Part shown: positions 1-5,210 of the stretch, piece by piece
Layout of the letters: the number at the start of each line of letters is the position of its first letter
How positions within the stretch are numbered: the first letter of the stretch is position 1
Assembly (NCBI GenBank): GCA_030037515.1
Contig: JASHRE010000483.1
Location: 1 to 5,762 of the forward strand
DNA: 5,762 bases
Direction: 5' to 3'
Source of the DNA: Candidatus Sulfotelmatobacter sp.
Lineage (GTDB): Bacteria > Acidobacteriota > Terriglobia > Terriglobales > Acidobacteriaceae
Translations under genes and position numbers: made by a program
Notes under the pieces: generated by a model
Databases searched by the model: none
What the model was told of the DNA's origin: nothing
The model's input: the letters and a program-made list of their open reading frames with translations, nothing else

Positions 1-2
1 TG

Positions 3-566
3 ACGAAAGATGTGGCTGAGGCTGAGGATCTGACCCAGGAAGCCTTCCTGCAAGTGTTTCGCACCATTGGGACCTTCCGCGGTGAAGCCGCCTTCTCCAC
101 CTGGCTCTATCGAATCGCCGTCAACACCGTTCTCATGAAGCTGCGCCGCCAGAAATCGCGCGCGGTGCTCTCGCTCAACGAACCGGTTTCTGCCGAGTCT
201 CCTTCTCTTTCGCATGATATCGGCAGAAAAGATCCTTGCCTGACCGGTGCCATTGATCGAATCGCTCTGCTCCGCGCCATCGAGTCCTTGCCGGAAGGCT
301 GCCGCACCGTGTTTGCTCTGCACGAGATCGAGGGCTACCAGCACCACGAAATCGCACGCCTGCTGCAATGTTCGATTGGGAACTCCAAATCTCAGCTTCA
401 CAAAGCGAAGCTGAAAATGCGCGACCTCCTGTTCCCCAAGCGGCGCATCCCGCGGCGGAAAAACCCCCGCGTGTCAGCCTTGCTGTCGGCCACCAACGGC
501 GGCGCTTCTGACCCCGCTCTTACGCCCACCCTCGTTGTTTCCCTGAGGGAACAACGAGCCGCGTAA
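3..566 (+). CDS. ECF-type sigma-70 family RNA polymerase sigma factor, 5' end outside window
   Basis: Directs RNA polymerase to a dedicated set of promoters. Sigma region 2 is seen at the left edge: AEDLTQEAFLQVF is followed by a TWLYRIAVN block, the core-binding and -10-reading helices. A linker of about 40 residues follows. Region 4 begins at AIESLPEGCRTVF and includes the helix-turn-helix GYQHHEIARLLQ and SKSQLHKAKLKMR, which reads the -35 element. The frame stays open to base 3 (T-K-D before the GTG at 12), and region 2 is already under way there. The GTG is therefore internal and the true start lies outside the window. About 40 basic and low-complexity residues trail region 4. No zinc-binding anti-sigma gene follows; the next gene is nucleotidyltransferase-like, so the sigma factor may control the polysaccharide genes downstream (inference). 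The family call is very secure; the target regulon is unknown. Confidence 0.93.
   Translation, partial: TKDVAEAEDLTQEAFLQVFRTIGTFRGEAAFSTWLYRIAVNTVLMKLRRQKSRAVLSLNEPVSAESPSLSHDIGRKDPCLTGAIDRIALLRAIESLPEGCRTVFALHEIEGYQHHEIARLLQCSIGNSKSQLHKAKLKMRDLLFPKRRIPRRKNPRVSALLSATNGGASDPALTPTLVVSLREQRAA
531..558 (+). terminator. Strong hairpin overlapping the 3' end of the sigma gene, possible terminator or attenuator
   Basis: Bases 531-539 pair with 550-558 (9 bp). T540 is bulged, 541-543 (CCC) pair with 547-549 (GGG), and the loop is TGA at 544-546. The stem is thus 12 bp with one bulge. It ends 5 bases before the stop codon, inside the coding frame. No T-run follows, so a classical Rho-independent terminator is not supported. 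It may act as an RNA 3'-end stabiliser or partial terminator between the sigma gene and the rest of the cluster. The pairing is seen directly; the role is inference. Confidence 0.45.
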
Positions 567-606
567 TTGACAACTTGATCTGAATCCAAAAGAGGGCAGA
601 TGTTAC

Positions 607-1692
607 GTGGATGTTGGGGCCATAGTTATCGTTGAAACAGAAGGCGGGTACGATGAGAACTCCTCCCAATCCAGCGTGGTGGACGCCAACTCCACGACGC
701 CTTTCGCGGGAGAAGCGCTCGCCTTCGCCGAGCTGCTCGGACGATCCGTCCTGGAGCACATCCTCGATCGGCTGCTCGCCATCGACGTGAAACTCATCTC
801 GCTCGTCGTGCAGTCCGACTTGGCCACTTCGATCCCGGCGTTCCGCCACCCCCCGGAAAATCTCGCCGTGCGCGTTGCCGATGATCCCTGGCCGGCTGTC
901 GCCCAAATCCTCAACGAGTATGGAAAAAACGGATGTAACTCCGCGGTTGTCGCCAAGCCCACGGCCTACATCGAGCCAGATCTTCCCGATCTGCTCGCTT
1001 TTCATCGCCAGGGCCGCCGCTCCGTCACACGAGCTTCCGATCGCGAAGGCTCGTTGGATTTGTGGGTTGTGAGTTGCAACCCCGCCGGAGAAACGGTCGG
1101 CAGTTCTTTCGGTGCCACTCGGGTTCAGCCGGATTTCTTCCCCTCCTCCTACTTGGTCAAGGAATACGTCTGCCGCATCTCACATCCAGAGGATTTTCGC
1201 CGGCTCATCACCGACGCCTTTCTCTCGCGCTGTAATCTGCACCCCCTTGGCGAACAGCGCAAGCCGGGAATCTGGGCCGATCGCGATGTCGAGATTCGTC
1301 GCGGCGCCCGCATCGTCGGTCCCGCCTATCTGGGAGCCAGATGCGCCATCGGCGAACGCGCCGTCATCACTCGTTTTAGCAACATTGAACACGATTCCTA
1401 CATCGACTACGGTACCGTGGTCGAGAGCAGTTCGGTTCTGCCCAATACCTACGTTGGCGTCTGGCTCGATGTCCGCCGTTCTATTGTCCACGGCAACACG
1501 CTGCTCAATCTGGAGCGCGGAGTGCGGGTCGAGGTTTGCGATCCTCGCCTCCTCCGCTTCAACGCTGCCGTCCGACAACCAAAACGTTCGCGTGTCTCCG
1601 TCCCGGAGCTTAAGCAGGAAAATTCTCGCCCACGAGCGAGCATCGTCGACCGCATCCGCTCGATAAATACAACCACGGAGTTCGAATCCTAA
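607..1692 (+). CDS. Nucleotidyltransferase-like protein with C-terminal left-handed beta-helix (degenerate NDP-sugar pyrophosphorylase type)
   Basis: A protein of 361 residues laid out like sugar-nucleotide pyrophosphorylases. Residues 3-10 (VGAIVIVE) look like the first Rossmann strand. Residues 38-58 (LAFAELLGRSVLEHILDRLL) match the segment that follows the nucleotide-binding loop in that family. Residues about 224-312 carry hexapeptide-like turns (I-x-x-G-A-x-I-V-G-P-A-Y-L-G, then CAIGERAVI and YIDYGTVVESSSVLPNTYVG), typical of a left-handed beta-helix. The glycine-rich G-x-G-T-R loop is missing, replaced by an acidic/serine stretch (residues 12-32), so catalysis is doubtful. It may be a regulatory or binding homologue. 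The GTG start follows the last in-frame stop (568-570) and has GAGGG at 592-596. The STAS gene follows after 11 bases, implying co-transcription. The fold is inferred by eye; the substrate is unknown. Confidence 0.75.
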   Translation: MDVGAIVIVETEGGYDENSSQSSVVDANSTTPFAGEALAFAELLGRSVLEHILDRLLAIDVKLISLVVQSDLATSIPAFRHPPENLAVRVADDPWPAVAQILNEYGKNGCNSAVVAKPTAYIEPDLPDLLAFHRQGRRSVTRASDREGSLDLWVVSCNPAGETVGSSFGATRVQPDFFPSSYLVKEYVCRISHPEDFRRLITDAFLSRCNLHPLGEQRKPGIWADRDVEIRRGARIVGPAYLGARCAIGERAVITRFSNIEHDSYIDYGTVVESSSVLPNTYVGVWLDVRRSIVHGNTLLNLERGVRVEVCDPRLLRFNAAVRQPKRSRVSVPELKQENSRPRASIVDRIRSINTTTEFES

Positions 1693-1698
1693 GGGGAG
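1692..1698 (+). promoter_or_regulatory. Ribosome binding site of the STAS gene, overlapping the upstream stop codon
   Basis: AGGGGAG lies 5 bases before the ATG at 1704 and shares its first base with the TAA of the upstream gene. This fixes the start and suggests translational coupling of the two genes. Confidence 0.75.
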
Positions 1699-1703
1699 CA
1701 AAA

Positions 1704-2096
1704 ATGTGTGCCAGCAGACCTGTGATCGTCATGCAAGTACCGGAGCGGCTCTACGAATCGGAAGCCATCAGTTTTCAGGAAGAATTCAAGAACCTCCTTC
1801 AGGCCGAGCGCCCTCGCATTGTTCTGGACTGTTCAGGAATCAAGGATATTGACAGCTCGGGCGTCGAAATGTTGCTGCTCTGCATGGACGAAGCCATGAA
1901 GCGCGACGGCGATGTGAAGCTGGCCGCGGTCGCACCCGGCTCCGCAGTCATTCTGGAATTGATGAAGGTCGATCGCTTGTTTGAAGTCTTCGATAGCGCC
2001 GAGGAGGCGGTTCGGAGTTTTCACAGTTTTTCGCTGCACCAGATTGCGCAGCAGCCCTGGATCGGGAACGTCGGCGATCTGGAAGCTGCCAGTTAG
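1704..2096 (+). CDS. STAS-domain protein, anti-sigma factor antagonist type
   Basis: A single-domain protein of 130 residues, the usual length for SpoIIAA/RsbV-like antagonists. In that family the unphosphorylated form binds an anti-sigma factor or switch kinase and frees its partner; phosphorylation of a conserved serine turns it off. Seen here: a strand ending IVLDCSGIKDID (residues 39-50), then the phospho-site motif DSSG (residues 50-53) at the start of a helix (VEMLLLCMDEAMKRDG), then VKLAAVAPGSAVILELMKVDRLFEVFDSAEEAVRSF, the usual final strand and helix. The last 20 or so residues are a short extension. A good Shine-Dalgarno precedes the ATG. No kinase or phosphatase partner lies in the window, but an ECF sigma gene sits two genes upstream, so a partner switch controlling this locus is plausible. 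The family is secure; the partner is unknown. Confidence 0.93.
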   Translation: MCASRPVIVMQVPERLYESEAISFQEEFKNLLQAERPRIVLDCSGIKDIDSSGVEMLLLCMDEAMKRDGDVKLAAVAPGSAVILELMKVDRLFEVFDSAEEAVRSFHSFSLHQIAQQPWIGNVGDLEAAS

Positions 2097-2199
2097 GAGC
2101 TTTTACGGCGCAGTGCGATCAAAAGATGATCGTCGCTTGAGCCGCGAAGCGGCCCAAGCATGCAGCCCACGGCGCAAGCTGTGGGTCGCGGAGGTGACC
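2097..2199 (+). promoter_or_regulatory. Highly structured leader before the small secreted-protein gene (three consecutive hairpins)
   Basis: This 103-base gap folds almost completely. Hairpin A: 2116-2121 with 2127-2132, loop AAAGA. Hairpin B: 2135-2139 and 2141-2145 with 2149-2153 and 2155-2159, ten pairs with one A/C mismatch and a GAA loop. Hairpin C: 2166-2173 with 2178-2185, eight pairs with one G-U and a GCAA (GNRA) loop. The ribosome binding site follows 4 bases after hairpin C. It could be a cis-regulatory RNA controlling translation, or a pair of REP-like palindromes inserted between genes. I could not match it to a known riboswitch class. The pairings are seen directly; the role is open. 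Confidence 0.55.
2190..2197 (+). promoter_or_regulatory. Strong ribosome binding site choosing the ATG at 2200
   Basis: GGAGGTGA is a near-perfect complement to the 16S rRNA 3' end. GGAGG ends 5 bases before the ATG at 2200. It decides the start: the same frame is open upstream as far as 1981, but that extension overlaps the STAS gene and reads through the hairpins. Confidence 0.8.
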
Positions 2200-2655
2200 A
2201 TGGACGCAACAAGACCGTTCCTTCATCTCGCCTGCACTCTCGCTTTGCTGGGAATGTTGACCGGCACCCTGCCGGCCGCAGCCCAGCAAGCCAACACAAC
2301 CAACACCGCAACCACTCCGCCTCCTGATAGTCCCGGCACCGTTCGCTTGAACTCGAACCGCGAGACAGATGACGCCGTCATGCTGTTGGCGCAATCCCAG
2401 AGCGAATCCAGCAGCCCACCTTCACCGCAAACCGCCGCTCCGCAGAAACCGGTCGGCACCGCCGCTGCCGAAGCGCCCAACGTAAATGGCATCGCAGCAT
2501 CGCAGCCCGCAGGGGTGGCCATCGCTCCCGCGAAGCAACGCAGAGTTCGCACCATCATCTTGAGAACCGGCGCAATCATTGCCGCAGGCGTGGCGATTGG
2601 TGCGGTTGTAGCTCTCACCGCCGCCACGCCGCCCAAACCACCCGGGGCTCACTGA
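2200..2655 (+). CDS. Small exported, probably membrane-anchored Ala/Pro/Ser-rich protein of unknown function
   Basis: A protein of 151 residues with no recognised domain. Residues 1-28 form a signal peptide: a short basic start (R5), a hydrophobic core (ACTLALLGMLTG), and an AAA cleavage box before QQ at 29-30. Residues 29-110 are low-complexity, rich in Ala, Pro, Thr, Ser and Gln, and likely disordered in the periplasm. Residues 114-117 (RRVR) precede a hydrophobic Gly/Ala segment (about 124-142, AIIAAGVAIGAVVALTA) that could span the membrane. The protein ends in a Pro-rich tail. There is no PEP-CTERM box. It starts under a strong Shine-Dalgarno and is followed 19 bases later by the kinase-like gene, so it probably belongs to the polysaccharide cluster. 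It might be an envelope linker or a small accessory subunit, but no function can be assigned. The start at 2200 is well supported. Confidence 0.7.
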   Translation: MDATRPFLHLACTLALLGMLTGTLPAAAQQANTTNTATTPPPDSPGTVRLNSNRETDDAVMLLAQSQSESSSPPSPQTAAPQKPVGTAAAEAPNVNGIAASQPAGVAIAPAKQRRVRTIILRTGAIIAAGVAIGAVVALTAATPPKPPGAH

Positions 2656-2674
2656 CAATTGCTTCGGAAAACTT

Positions 2675-3373
2675 GTGCGCAAACGACCATTGGCCATCAT
2701 CAGTTTTTCCGGCATTGACGGCGCCGGCAAAAGCACGCAGATTCAAGCTCTCGAAGCCTGGCTCCTGCGGTCGAAACTGCAAGTCTCCATCTTCAGCATG
2801 TGGGATGACGTGGTCGTCGGCGCGCGCTTGAGAGAATTCGCCAGCCACTGCGCGTTTCGTGGAGATCGGGGAATCGGCAGCCCCGAAAAACCGCTCAAAC
2901 GCCGCGACAAAAATGTCAGTTCCAGACCGCTTGAACTGATTCGGCTGTGTTTGTATTGCGCCGATGCGCTCAGTCTTTCGTTTCGTATACGCAGGCTGCA
3001 ACACTCCAGCGATCGCGAGATCGTCATCTTCGATCGCTACATCTACGATGAGCTTGCCAACTTGCCTCTGAAACAATGGTTGCCGCGCACGATCGCGCGG
3101 CTAATCCTCCGGCTTGTTCCCGCTCCCGATCTCGCCTACATCATCGACATCGCTCCGGAGGTCGCGAGATTCCGCAAACCCGAATATCCGCTGCCATTCC
3201 TTCACCGCAATCGCCAGGCTTATCTCACGTTGCGGAAGTTTGTATCGAATCTCACAGTGGTCGAGAATTCTTCGCTGGAGGAAACCACAATGAAAGTCCG
3301 CGCCGCGCTCCTGCCCATCCTTGCACGCTGGAGCGCTCCCGCACCCAGCGCTTCTGTCCCGGCGCTGCACTGA
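2675..3373 (+). CDS. P-loop kinase of the thymidylate kinase-like family
   Basis: A protein of 232 residues with the thymidylate-kinase layout, slightly longer than typical TMK (about 200-215). Residues 13-21 (GIDGAGKST) are the Walker A loop that binds ATP phosphates. Residues 116-122 (IVIFDRY) carry the D-R-Y motif that in TMK contacts the nucleotide monophosphate. The segment after LAYIIDI (residues 153-159), ARFRKPEYPL, sits where the lid is. The last 12 residues are a loose Ala/Pro/Ser tail. The genes beside it suggest it is not the housekeeping dTMP kinase but a TMK-fold paralogue attached to the glycan cluster, perhaps phosphorylating a nucleotide or sugar carrier (inference). The GTG start has only a weak GGA at 2666-2668 upstream; it leaves 12 residues before the P-loop, as usual. 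The fold is secure; the substrate is not. Confidence 0.85.
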   Translation: MRKRPLAIISFSGIDGAGKSTQIQALEAWLLRSKLQVSIFSMWDDVVVGARLREFASHCAFRGDRGIGSPEKPLKRRDKNVSSRPLELIRLCLYCADALSLSFRIRRLQHSSDREIVIFDRYIYDELANLPLKQWLPRTIARLILRLVPAPDLAYIIDIAPEVARFRKPEYPLPFLHRNRQAYLTLRKFVSNLTVVENSSLEETTMKVRAALLPILARWSAPAPSASVPALH

Positions 3374-3398
3374 TCCAAACCGTTCGCTGCTCGCGGCT

Positions 3399-3414
3399 TC
3401 CGCCGGATGGCGGA
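3399..3414 (+). terminator. Short GC-rich hairpin after the kinase-like gene, weak terminator candidate
   Basis: Bases 3399-3404 (TCCGCC) pair with 3409-3414 (GGCGGA) around a GGAT loop, followed by CTTT. The stem is 6 bp and the T-run only three, so termination would be weak. It lies in the 100-base gap before the glycosyltransferase; nothing else was recognised in that gap. Confidence 0.3.
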
Positions 3415-3473
3415 CTTTAAACGCCAACATTCCCTTCCGCCACTTCATCCAAAATCGTGCGCCGGGACCTTGA

Positions 3474-4952
3474 ATGAGAATTTGTCTGGTTACAACTTTT
3501 CCGCCGAGCCATGGCGGTCTGAGCGAATACGGTTTTCACATTGCTCGGGAGCTTCAGAGCAATTCTTTCGTGCACCTCACCATCCTCGCCGACGAAATCT
3601 CGGTTGATGCACCGGAGCTTGAGGACTTTTCCGTCGTCCGCTGCTGGTCTCCCGATCGTCCCGCCACCATGGTTCGTCTGCTCGCCAAACTCCGCGAACT
3701 CAATCCCGACGTAGTCTGGTTCAACCTGCTCTTCAGCACCTTCGGCACCAATCCGCTGAACGCCTTCGCCGGTCTCAGCACTCCTGTTCTCACGCGACTC
3801 ACCGGACGATACACGCACGTCACGCTGCATCACCTCATGGATACCATGGACCTGAAGGATCTCGGCGTCCGTTTTCCCATCGCCTATCGCTTGGCCGGAG
3901 CCGTCGCCACACGAATGTTGTTGTTAGCGAATTCGGTTTCCGTTCTCATGCCGCGATACCAGAGGATCCTATCTGAGCGTTACGGCGGCCAGAACGTGCA
4001 TGTACGCGCTCATGGCATTCTCGCGCATAGCCCCAAGTATCCCGATTTTTCGCGCCGAGGTAATCCCGAGCACCGCATTCTAGCGTTTGGAAAATGGGGC
4101 ACATACAAAAGGCTGGAGTTGATGATTGCAGCCTTTCGCCGGATTTCCGATCGTCTTCCCAACGTCAAGCTGGTGATCGCCGGCAGCAATCATCCCCAGG
4201 CCGCGGGTTACGTCGAGTCCGTCGAAAAAAAATATTCTTCCCACCCCGGCATCGAGTTCACCGGCTACGTGGAGGAGGACCAGGTAGAAAATCTGTTTCA
4301 AAGCGCTTCCGTCATGGTTATGCCTTACTCGTCGTCCACAGGTTGCAGCGGCGTGGCGCATCTCGCCTGTGCCTATGGCGTGCCCGTCGTGTGCGCCAAT
4401 CTCGAGGATTTTCGTCAGATGGCCGACGAAGAAGATCTCGCCATTGAGTTCTACCGCCCCGGCGATCCCGAACACCTGGCCGAGCGCCTCATCCGTCTGT
4501 TGCAGAGTCCTGAGGACCTGCGCGCCATGGCTTTGCAGAATTTTTCTGCGGCGCTGAGTATGACTATGCCGATCGTGGTGCGGAAATATCTCCGGCATTT
4601 CGAGTTGCAGCGCCACCTCAACACGCGCCGTCACTTGTCGGTCGTAAGCAAGCTGCCGGACTGGCTGCCTTCGCGTTCGCTGTTCCTCCGCGCCATCACC
4701 CGCCGTTCCAACGACTGGATCGATCGCTCCGTGGTTTTTCTTCCCTCGCAACGCGTGGAGGCTCTACGGAACGGACACGGCAGCCACAGTGGGAATCTGT
4801 ACAGCGCAGGGGCGGTGGGTGATCGAACCAGGGCGGCGTCCACCGAACAGGAATCCGGCGAGCCCGATCGGAAGCGGGGCACAAGCCAGTCCCTGTCTTC
4901 TGCCTCAGAACTGCGCCCCAGCCGCGGACGCGGCACTCAGCGTCAGGGTTGA
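3474..4952 (+). CDS. GT4-like (GT-B fold) glycosyltransferase with an unusual C-terminal tail
   Basis: Transfers a sugar from a nucleotide-sugar donor to a growing glycan, most likely on the cytoplasmic side of the membrane. The N-terminal domain opens with MRICLVTTFPPSHGGLSEYG (residues 1-20), the glycine-rich acceptor-side loop of GT4 enzymes. The C-terminal Rossmann domain begins near residue 201: ILAFGKWGTYKRLELMIAAF holds the G and K/R that bind donor phosphates, then VKLVIAGSN, IEFTGYVEEDQVENLFQSASVMVMPY and AYGVPVVC. The usual E-x7-E pair falls at T289 and L297 here, so both acids are replaced. Residues about 425-492 are a low-complexity Arg/Ser/Gly/Glu tail unlike the family; the fold would be complete without it. 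The ATG has a poor Shine-Dalgarno. The gene closes the plus-strand cluster. The family call is secure; sugar and acceptor are unknown. Confidence 0.92.
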   Translation: MRICLVTTFPPSHGGLSEYGFHIARELQSNSFVHLTILADEISVDAPELEDFSVVRCWSPDRPATMVRLLAKLRELNPDVVWFNLLFSTFGTNPLNAFAGLSTPVLTRLTGRYTHVTLHHLMDTMDLKDLGVRFPIAYRLAGAVATRMLLLANSVSVLMPRYQRILSERYGGQNVHVRAHGILAHSPKYPDFSRRGNPEHRILAFGKWGTYKRLELMIAAFRRISDRLPNVKLVIAGSNHPQAAGYVESVEKKYSSHPGIEFTGYVEEDQVENLFQSASVMVMPYSSSTGCSGVAHLACAYGVPVVCANLEDFRQMADEEDLAIEFYRPGDPEHLAERLIRLLQSPEDLRAMALQNFSAALSMTMPIVVRKYLRHFELQRHLNTRRHLSVVSKLPDWLPSRSLFLRAITRRSNDWIDRSVVFLPSQRVEALRNGHGSHSGNLYSAGAVGDRTRAASTEQESGEPDRKRGTSQSLSSASELRPSRGRGTQRQG

Positions 4953-4974
4953 TCCAGGCAACTTCGGAGCTGCG

Positions 4975-5007
4975 AGTTACCTTGTTCGTGAAAAGAACAG
5001 GGTAACT
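4975..5007. terminator. 13-bp inverted repeat downstream of the glycosyltransferase gene
   Basis: Bases 4975-4987 pair with 4995-5007: thirteen consecutive pairs with a single T-G wobble (4982/5000), and a 7-base loop GTGAAAA. It starts 22 bases after the stop of the glycosyltransferase. No T-run follows on the plus strand and none is clear on the minus strand. The position between convergent genes fits an RNA 3'-end or bidirectional terminator structure, though an RNA element or protein-binding site is possible. Confidence 0.5.
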
Positions 5008-5139
5008 GATTCGAATCAATGCCGAAGGCTTGAGATATGCACCCGAGCGCGTCAAACCGCGTGTGAGAACGGCATTGGCGGAAACACGGCAGCGGGGATC
5101 CGCCGGCGACGGCGCCCCAGCGGGCATCTGACAATCGTG

Positions 5140-5156
5140 CGGCCCTTCTAGGGCCG
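5140..5156. terminator. GC-rich hairpin downstream of the minus-strand gene
   Basis: CGGCCC (5140-5145) pairs with GGGCCG (5151-5156) around TTCTA. This 6-bp all-GC stem lies 54 bases beyond the stop of the minus-strand gene. There is no T-run on either side, so it is at best a weak terminator or a 3'-end stabiliser. Confidence 0.35.
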
Positions 5157-5210
5157 GGAAGAGTGGGGAGGGGACGCCTGAAGGGCACTGCGCGAACACT
5201 TCGAACCGAA

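Larger units (their letters stand above)
4953..5210. other. Convergent intergenic region with several inverted repeats, no gene recognised
   Basis: This 258-base gap lies between the ends of the glycosyltransferase and the minus-strand gene. Open frames crossing it are Arg/Pro-rich and do not look like proteins. Besides the separately listed stems it holds GATTCGAATC (5008-5017, a perfect palindrome), a small hairpin 5016-5033 (TCAA and GCC arms, GAA loop) and a 5-bp hairpin with GCGA loop at 5101-5114. A purine-rich stretch spans 5151-5172. No promoter or tRNA was found. Confidence 0.5.

Noticed and set aside
567..606. Sigma-70 promoter beginning with TTGACA at 567-572
   Set aside because: The -35 box is perfect, but no -10-like hexamer occurs 16-18 bases downstream (590-595 reads AAGAGG).
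1180..1701. Minus-strand open frame of 173 codons opposite the nucleotidyltransferase-like gene
   Set aside because: It is an antisense shadow of GC-rich codons; the plus-strand frame has a recognisable beta-helix pattern.
1981..2199. Upstream extension of the small secreted-protein gene to 1981
   Set aside because: It would overlap the STAS gene, translate through the hairpins and bury the signal peptide; the ATG at 2200 has a strong ribosome binding site.
4800..4850. tRNA T-arm on the minus strand (GGTTCGATC-like sequence)
   Set aside because: The bases flanking the loop do not form a 5-bp T-stem, and no acceptor or anticodon arm is found around it.
5000..5030. tRNA 3' fragment or attachment site around TTCGAAT (5010-5016)
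   Set aside because: The closing 53/61 pair would be A/C, no cloverleaf fits, and no integrase or direct repeat is in the window.
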